Source of the DNA: Pseudomonas sp. P5_109
GTDB taxonomy: Bacteria > Pseudomonadota > Gammaproteobacteria > Pseudomonadales > Pseudomonadaceae
Length of the DNA stretch: 64,000 bases
Direction of reading: 5' to 3'
Assembly (NCBI RefSeq): GCF_034009455.1
Contig: NZ_CP125380.1
Span: 2,803,501-2,867,500 of the forward strand
The notes under the pieces were generated by a model. The model searched no databases and was not told the DNA's origin. It saw only the letters and a list, made by a program, of their open reading frames with translations. This document shows, piece after piece, positions 59,726 to 64,000 of this stretch; positions within the stretch are counted from its first letter, which is position 1, and every line of letters begins with the position of its first letter. A program made the position numbers and the translations under genes.

Positions 59726-59912
59726 GGCCGATTGTGTTGAAAAAGTCGGTCCTTCCAGACTGCCCGCGTACTGACTGCTGAAAATGCCTTTTTTGCGCGC
59801 AGCTGCGCGAAATCTGAGCCCGGGAATCCTCTGCTTAAAGTAAAGATTTCAATCTCAAACGCGTACTTTTCTCCCGTGGAAACCATGGCCGACTTTTTCA
59901 ACAGAATCGGCC
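59726..59912. mobile_element. MITE with the ends of the IS1182-type element
   Basis: GATTGTGTTGAAAAAGT (59730-59746) and its near-perfect complement (59892-59908) bound 179 bp without a gene; GGCC flanks both sides (59726-59729, 59909-59912). The right end is identical to that of the IS at 3550-5158 and the left end differs by one base, and the GGCC target duplication is the same. It is a non-autonomous element probably mobilised by that IS family. The inside contains GCGCGCAGCTGCGCG, a strong hairpin. Confidence 0.8.
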
Positions 59913-59978
59913 GGTAGTTGCCTATCGCGAAGGGCTGTAACCGAGCCCATAGCTGACCTCGGCTTTGCGCCCCTGCCG

Positions 59979-60806
59979 TCAGCCAATGATGATCGTCCCG
60001 ACAGCAATCACCGCGCATGCCAATATCTTTCGGGCAGTCAGTGTTTCGCCCAAGAAAAAATATCCGATCAATGCCGCGAACAACACGCTGGTTTCGCGCA
60101 ATGCAGACACCGCTCCCATGGGCGCGGCGGACATGGCGTAGATGACGATGCCATAGGCCAGAAGTGAGACCAGACCTCCAACGAAGGCCGACATGAACCC
60201 CGGTCGGAAGGTAAATAAACTCTTCGCGTCGCGCACGCCGACATACACCAAAGGCATCAAGATGCCCCACAAGGCGCACATCCATACCGTGTATGCCATC
60301 GGCGCGCCGGACAGGCGGACGCCAATGCCATCCGTCACGCTATAAGCCGCAATGAAACAACCGGTTCCCAGGGCGTAAGGCAGACTGGGAACGGCAAGCT
60401 TGCGCCCTCTAAAGGCCAGCGAAATGATTCCGCCTGACACCAGTAAAATGCCGATCATCGCGACTGGCCCAACCGTTTCTCCGGCAAAAACCGAAGCCGC
60501 GAGGGTAATCAGGATAGGCGAGGAGCCCCGAGATATAGGGTAAGTTTGCCCAAGGTCTCCAACCTTATAGCTGCGCACCAGGAACAAGTTGTAGCCAACG
60601 TGCAGCACCGCTGAAAGCGCTGCGTAGAACCAGCTGGCTTGGGCCGGAGCTTCCAAAAACAAGGCTATCGCGATGCTGGCAATGGCTACCGCCACGCACA
60701 TGATCGTCATCGACCAAAGTCTGTCGGCGCCACCGCGCAATGCGGCATTCCAGCTGGCATGCAAGAGCGCTGCAAAAAGTACGAGCAAGATAATGTGATA
60801 GGGCAT
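59979..60806 (-). CDS. EamA-type DMT-family transporter
   Basis: A 275-residue protein with about ten hydrophobic segments, starting at ATG 60806. The two EamA repeats are visible: LHASWNAALRGGADRLWSM to YKVGDLGQTYPISRGSSPIL, and ATGTGCFIAAYSVTDGIGVR-like to AMSAAPMGAVSALRETSVLFAALIGYFFLGE. These are typical of metabolite exporters of the 10-TM DMT group. The MITE lies 66 bp past its stop. Close to a gene for an Lrp-type regulator and the large kinase/aminotransferase fusion, it may export an amine or amino acid related to that enzyme. Confidence 0.88.
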   Translation of the reverse strand: MPYHIILLVLFAALLHASWNAALRGGADRLWSMTIMCVAVAIASIAIALFLEAPAQASWFYAALSAVLHVGYNLFLVRSYKVGDLGQTYPISRGSSPILITLAASVFAGETVGPVAMIGILLVSGGIISLAFRGRKLAVPSLPYALGTGCFIAAYSVTDGIGVRLSGAPMAYTVWMCALWGILMPLVYVGVRDAKSLFTFRPGFMSAFVGGLVSLLAYGIVIYAMSAAPMGAVSALRETSVLFAALIGYFFLGETLTARKILACAVIAVGTIIIG

Positions 60807-61215
60807 GCGCCATCCTAAGCAATTGGGTGCCTCGACTAAAGCGAAGTCCTCGCATCACTTGAAGAGTAATTGCTCATCCCTCATCGATATCCTTTTTTGA
60901 ATCGTTTCGGGGCGAACGTCCAGAACTATGACTCACTGGTTTAGCGTAATAAGTAGCGCATAACATGATCGATATGCAAAGGCTGCTTCCCTGGTAGACC
61001 TCTGTCATGCGTTCGTCCCTGTCGCTGGAAAAGATGCCAGCCTTACCACCTTGTCTGATCAGTCGAACGACCGCTTCAGCCGTTCTCTGCCGCTCATGCC
61101 CACGAAGCAAGCGGGTCAAATCCGATGCAATGGGTGGTCAGAACGAATGCAAATGACTGATCAAGTCGAACGCAAACGCCTGATCAAATGCAGTGCAATT
61201 TCTCCCCCAAACAAA
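60807..61215. other. Intergenic region with part of the dispersed repeat
   Basis: No gene supported. From about 61108 to 61200 it carries GGTCAAATCCGATGCAA and GACTGATCAAGTCGAACGC, a reverse relative of the repeat at 50395-50450 and 3480-3515. Promoter of the EamA gene is expected near 60810-60900. Confidence 0.5.
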
Positions 61216-61656
61216 TCAGGAACTCTGCCGATCAATATCGCGCCGCAGAACAACAGCGGTAGTAATGTCCTCAACATAATCATGACTGGCGACGGCATCT
61301 CTGACCCGGTTCAGGTCATCGATGGTTCGTGATTCGATCTCGATGACCAGGTCGAGTTGGCCACTGACCGAGGACACGCGCCGGACCTGCGAGTTTTGCG
61401 CCAGTAGATCCAGCAGGCCCATTGCAGGCGTGCGCTTGAGGCAGACCAGCAGGATGGCGCGAATCACGTTGGCGTCGATTTCACCGATGTCCGCGCGGTA
61501 TCCCCTGATCACGCCATTGCGTTCAAGGTTGATGACCCGTTCGCTGGTCGCGCTTCTTGAAAGCCCGATTCTCGCTGCCAAAGCCTTCAGGGCAATCCGG
61601 GCTTCCTTGGAAAGAATTTCGAGAATTTCGCGGTCTTTCGTGTCCAGGTCGCGCAT
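61216..61656 (-). CDS. Lrp/AsnC-family regulator
   Basis: A 146-residue regulator starting at ATG 61656. The N-terminal LDTKDREILEILSKEARIALKALAARIGLSRSATSERV is the AsnC-type winged helix. The C-terminal RAM domain includes VSSVSGQLDLVIEIESRTIDDL, with a glycine in the effector loop. It is divergent from the large kinase/aminotransferase gene at 61796 and most likely regulates it in response to an amino acid or amine. Confidence 0.9.
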   Translation of the reverse strand: MRDLDTKDREILEILSKEARIALKALAARIGLSRSATSERVINLERNGVIRGYRADIGEIDANVIRAILLVCLKRTPAMGLLDLLAQNSQVRRVSSVSGQLDLVIEIESRTIDDLNRVRDAVASHDYVEDITTAVVLRRDIDRQSS

Positions 61657-61795
61657 CAGAACTCCCTAATTTTGCTGCCGAAATTGTGCCGGTCGATTCC
61701 GGCAATATGCAGGCGCAAGCCGACCGTATACCTACTGCCGTCCCGGGCGTTGCGTGCCAAGCTATCTGAAAAAAATGGCTTGGAAAACAACTACC

Positions 61796-64000
61796 ATGAC
61801 AAATCTCTCGCATCCTGCCCCCCAGTTCTCGACCGGGGATGCCGAAAAACTCAGTGAGCAGCTTTTCAACGTTATTGGTACGGCCACGCCGCTGGATGGC
61901 GAGCGCGACCGCAACTACCGGTTGAACACAGGAACCGATGCGGGATGGATTCTGAAGGTCGTCAACTCGACCGAGCCGCGCGTTGAAAGCGAGTTTCAGA
62001 CGGCCATTCTCAGTCATCTCGCCACTCACAACCCCGAGCTTACCGTGCCTTTTCTGAAGAAAAGCCTTGCCGGTGAATACCTCGCCACTGCGGTAGCGCC
62101 CTCGGGCGAAACCCATGCGGTGCGCCTGGTGAGCTGGTTGCACGGTACGCCGCTGGCCGAGGTCGAGCGTACGTTCGAATTGATGCGCAGCCTGGGCCAG
62201 TCGTTCGGTGAAATCGACCGTGCACTTCAGGGCTTCATTCATCCGGGCGCGGTGCGTGATCTCGACTGGGATTTGCGTCACGCCGCACGTTCGCGCTCAC
62301 GCCTGCACTTCGTCACAGATCCTGGCAGAAGGGCCATCCTGGAACGCTTCATTGAGAACTTCGAACAACGCGTCCAGCCGAAGCTTTCGCGTCTGCGTGC
62401 GCAAGTCATTCACAATGACGGCAATGACTGGAACATCCTCGTCGATTCGCACAATCACCAGAGCGTCTCGGGCGTCATCGATTTTGGCGATGCGGTCCAT
62501 ACGATCCTGATTGCCGAAGTCGCCATTACCTGCGCCTATTCCATTCTCGACATGGAAGACCCGATCGGCGCGGCCGCCGCCCTCACTGCCGGTTTCCATG
62601 ACAAGTACCCTCTGCAGCCGGAGGAGCTTGACGTCCTCTTCAATCTCATTGCGATGCGCCTGGTCACCAGTGTCACCTTGTCGGCCTCGCGCTGCGACCG
62701 CACGCAAGACAATCCCTACCTTGGCATCAGCGAAGCGCCGGCCTGGCGACTGCTGGAAAGGATGGATCGCATGAACCCGCGGCTGGCGACGGCGATCCTG
62801 CGCAAAGCCTGCGGTTTTGACGCGATCGAAGGCGCGGGGGCGGTGCGCCGCTGGGTGGCTGAAAACTGCAAGTCCTTCGCCGATATCGTGCGTCCATCGG
62901 CGGCGACCATGAACAAGGCCATTGCCCCGTTCGGCGACGCTTCGCATGTGATGACCATCGCTTCAGCCGAGCGGCGTCCAGCGCAGGCAACCCAGTGGTG
63001 GAGTGATTTTTCTGCCGAGCACAAGGTGCCGCTCGGCATCGGGCCATGGGGCGAGGAACGGACCATCTACACCGACACGGCGTTTGAGTCGCGATTCATC
63101 GAAGGGCAGCGTCGGATCATTCACGTCGGTGTCGACTTGATCATGCCCGCCGGCACGCCGCTCTATACGCCGGTTGCCGGCGTGGTGCAGAGCGTCGAGG
63201 TCGAGCATGAGCCGCTGGGTTATGGCGGCTTGATCATGCTCAAGCACTCGCCTGAGGGGTGCCCGCCATTCCTGACGCTGTGGGGGCACATGGCGCATGA
63301 AGCCCTGGCGCGGCTCAAGCCCGGGGACCGCCTGGAGGCTGGCGCGCTGGTGGGATACATGGGGGCGGATACGGAAAATGGCGGGTGGATCCCCCATGTG
63401 CATTTTCAGATGTCCACCGACACCGGGCTGAAAGCGGGCGAGTTCATCGGTGTGGGTGAGCGGGCTTATCTTGAGGTATGGGCGGACCTGTTCCCCGATG
63501 CATCGACCCTCGCGGGGATTCCTGCGGAAACCTACAGCCAGGACGGACGCACCAAGGCCGAGCTTGTCGCCAAGCGCAAGGAGCTGTTGCTGCCAAACCT
63601 GTCGATCTCCTATTCGGACCCGATCAAGTTCGTTCGCGGTGACGGGGTCTGGTTGATCGATAACTTTGGCAGGGCGTATCTGGACTGCTTCAATAACGTC
63701 TGCCATCTCGGCCACTCTCATCCGGATGTGGTGCAAGCACTTTCCCGGCAGGCCTCACGCCTGAACACCAACACGCGTTACCTGCACGACAATATCGTCG
63801 AGTATGCGGAGCGGCTCACCGCCACTTTGCCTGAAGGTCTGGCGGTGGCTTCCTTCGGTTGCTCGGGAAGTGAAGCCAACAGCCTCATGCTGCGTATGGC
63901 GCGCAATCACACCGGGCGTAACGATGCGATCGTGCTGGATTGGGCTTACCACGGCACTACCCAGGAATTGATCGACCTCAGCCCCTACAAGTACAAGCGT
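61796..64000 (+). CDS. Multidomain fusion: APH-type kinase + M23 peptidase-like + class III aminotransferase (5' part)
   Basis: 735 codons are visible from ATG 61796 to the window end with no stop. Residues 1-330 are an aminoglycoside-phosphotransferase-type kinase: RDRNYRL, AVRLVSWLHGTPL, VIHNDGNDWNILVD (catalytic loop HxDxxxxN) and GVIDFGDAVHTILIAEVA. Residues about 410-570 are an M23-type LytM fold with HVGVDLIMPAGTPLYTPVAG, GLIMLKH, LWGHM and PHVHFQM, keeping the metal and catalytic His/Asp pattern. From about residue 590 a class III aminotransferase begins (YLDCFNNVCHLGHSHPDVV, GCSGSEANSLMLRMA, DWAYHGTT). The kinase and aminotransferase resemble vertebrate hydroxylysine kinase and the phospholyases ETNPPL/PHYKPL. 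A kinase plus phospholyase would phosphorylate and then eliminate an amino alcohol. Confidence 0.88.
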   Translation, partial: MTNLSHPAPQFSTGDAEKLSEQLFNVIGTATPLDGERDRNYRLNTGTDAGWILKVVNSTEPRVESEFQTAILSHLATHNPELTVPFLKKSLAGEYLATAVAPSGETHAVRLVSWLHGTPLAEVERTFELMRSLGQSFGEIDRALQGFIHPGAVRDLDWDLRHAARSRSRLHFVTDPGRRAILERFIENFEQRVQPKLSRLRAQVIHNDGNDWNILVDSHNHQSVSGVIDFGDAVHTILIAEVAITCAYSILDMEDPIGAAAALTAGFHDKYPLQPEELDVLFNLIAMRLVTSVTLSASRCDRTQDNPYLGISEAPAWRLLERMDRMNPRLATAILRKACGFDAIEGAGAVRRWVAENCKSFADIVRPSAATMNKAIAPFGDASHVMTIASAERRPAQATQWWSDFSAEHKVPLGIGPWGEERTIYTDTAFESRFIEGQRRIIHVGVDLIMPAGTPLYTPVAGVVQSVEVEHEPLGYGGLIMLKHSPEGCPPFLTLWGHMAHEALARLKPGDRLEAGALVGYMGADTENGGWIPHVHFQMSTDTGLKAGEFIGVGERAYLEVWADLFPDASTLAGIPAETYSQDGRTKAELVAKRKELLLPNLSISYSDPIKFVRGDGVWLIDNFGRAYLDCFNNVCHLGHSHPDVVQALSRQASRLNTNTRYLHDNIVEYAERLTATLPEGLAVASFGCSGSEANSLMLRMARNHTGRNDAIVLDWAYHGTTQELIDLSPYKYKR

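Overview
The window is a 64 kb piece of a high-GC gammaproteobacterial chromosome, almost certainly a Pseudomonas of the P. fluorescens group. The evidence is the codon use and GC content, Pseudomonas-type REP palindromes (TGTAGGAGC.../TGTGGCGAGGG... families) between many genes, and small genus-typical proteins (DUF6124-like, DUF2790). No rRNA, tRNA, CRISPR array or prophage was seen.

Layout. 0-6 kb: the 3' end of a succinylglutamate desuccinylase/aspartoacylase-family gene, a 205-bp tandem REP array, a DUF6124-like gene with a structured C4-like leader, an exported EGKCG-repeat EF-hand protein (HvfA-like), a complete IS1182-family insertion sequence, and an AT-rich GNAT gene that looks like a lone integron cassette with a degenerate attC. 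6-14 kb: a DUF3313 lipoprotein, a PhnCDE-type (phosphonate or selenate) ABC operon with two permeases, a second REP array, and the reverse trans-sulfuration pair (cystathionine gamma-lyase and beta-synthase). 14-21 kb: a catabolic-looking operon (flavin monooxygenase, RidA, DUF1028, ArgE-like amidohydrolase, orphan PotD-like binding protein), an NCS1 permease and a diguanylate cyclase.

22-37.2 kb holds the most unusual locus. It is a divergent cluster around a GntR/FCD regulator. The minus arm is GntR, UGT-type glycosyltransferase, FAD amine-oxidase-like protein and cupin. The plus arm is a complete PotDBCA-type ABC importer, a second glycosyltransferase, two cupins, an AmgK-like kinase, an aldehyde dehydrogenase, and a 750-residue in-frame fusion of a GlmU-type nucleotidyltransferase with another aldehyde dehydrogenase. 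I infer that it imports an amine, activates a sugar (kinase plus nucleotidyltransferase), glycosylates the amine or a derivative, and oxidises amine/aldehyde intermediates. I know of no described pathway with this gene set.

37.3-54 kb: REP arrays and decayed sequence (a TonB-receptor-like remnant, a 41-aa membrane protein), YiaV/YiaW homologues, a VIT-family transporter, a sterol-desaturase-family enzyme, Mug glycosylase, a TetR-EmrAB-OMF efflux operon, an aldo/keto reductase, LysR regulators, and two YdcZ-type DMT exporters with a VOC protein and an unknown protein between them.

54-64 kb: a secreted metallo-beta-lactamase-fold hydrolase; a truncated LysR copy beside an intact LysR; an amino-acid-type ABC operon ending in a second metallo-beta-lactamase-fold gene; a 187-bp MITE with the same ends as the upstream IS; an EamA exporter; an Lrp-type regulator; and the start of a very large kinase / M23 peptidase / class III aminotransferase fusion that runs off the window. 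Functions are inferred from motifs and gene order only; no database search was possible.
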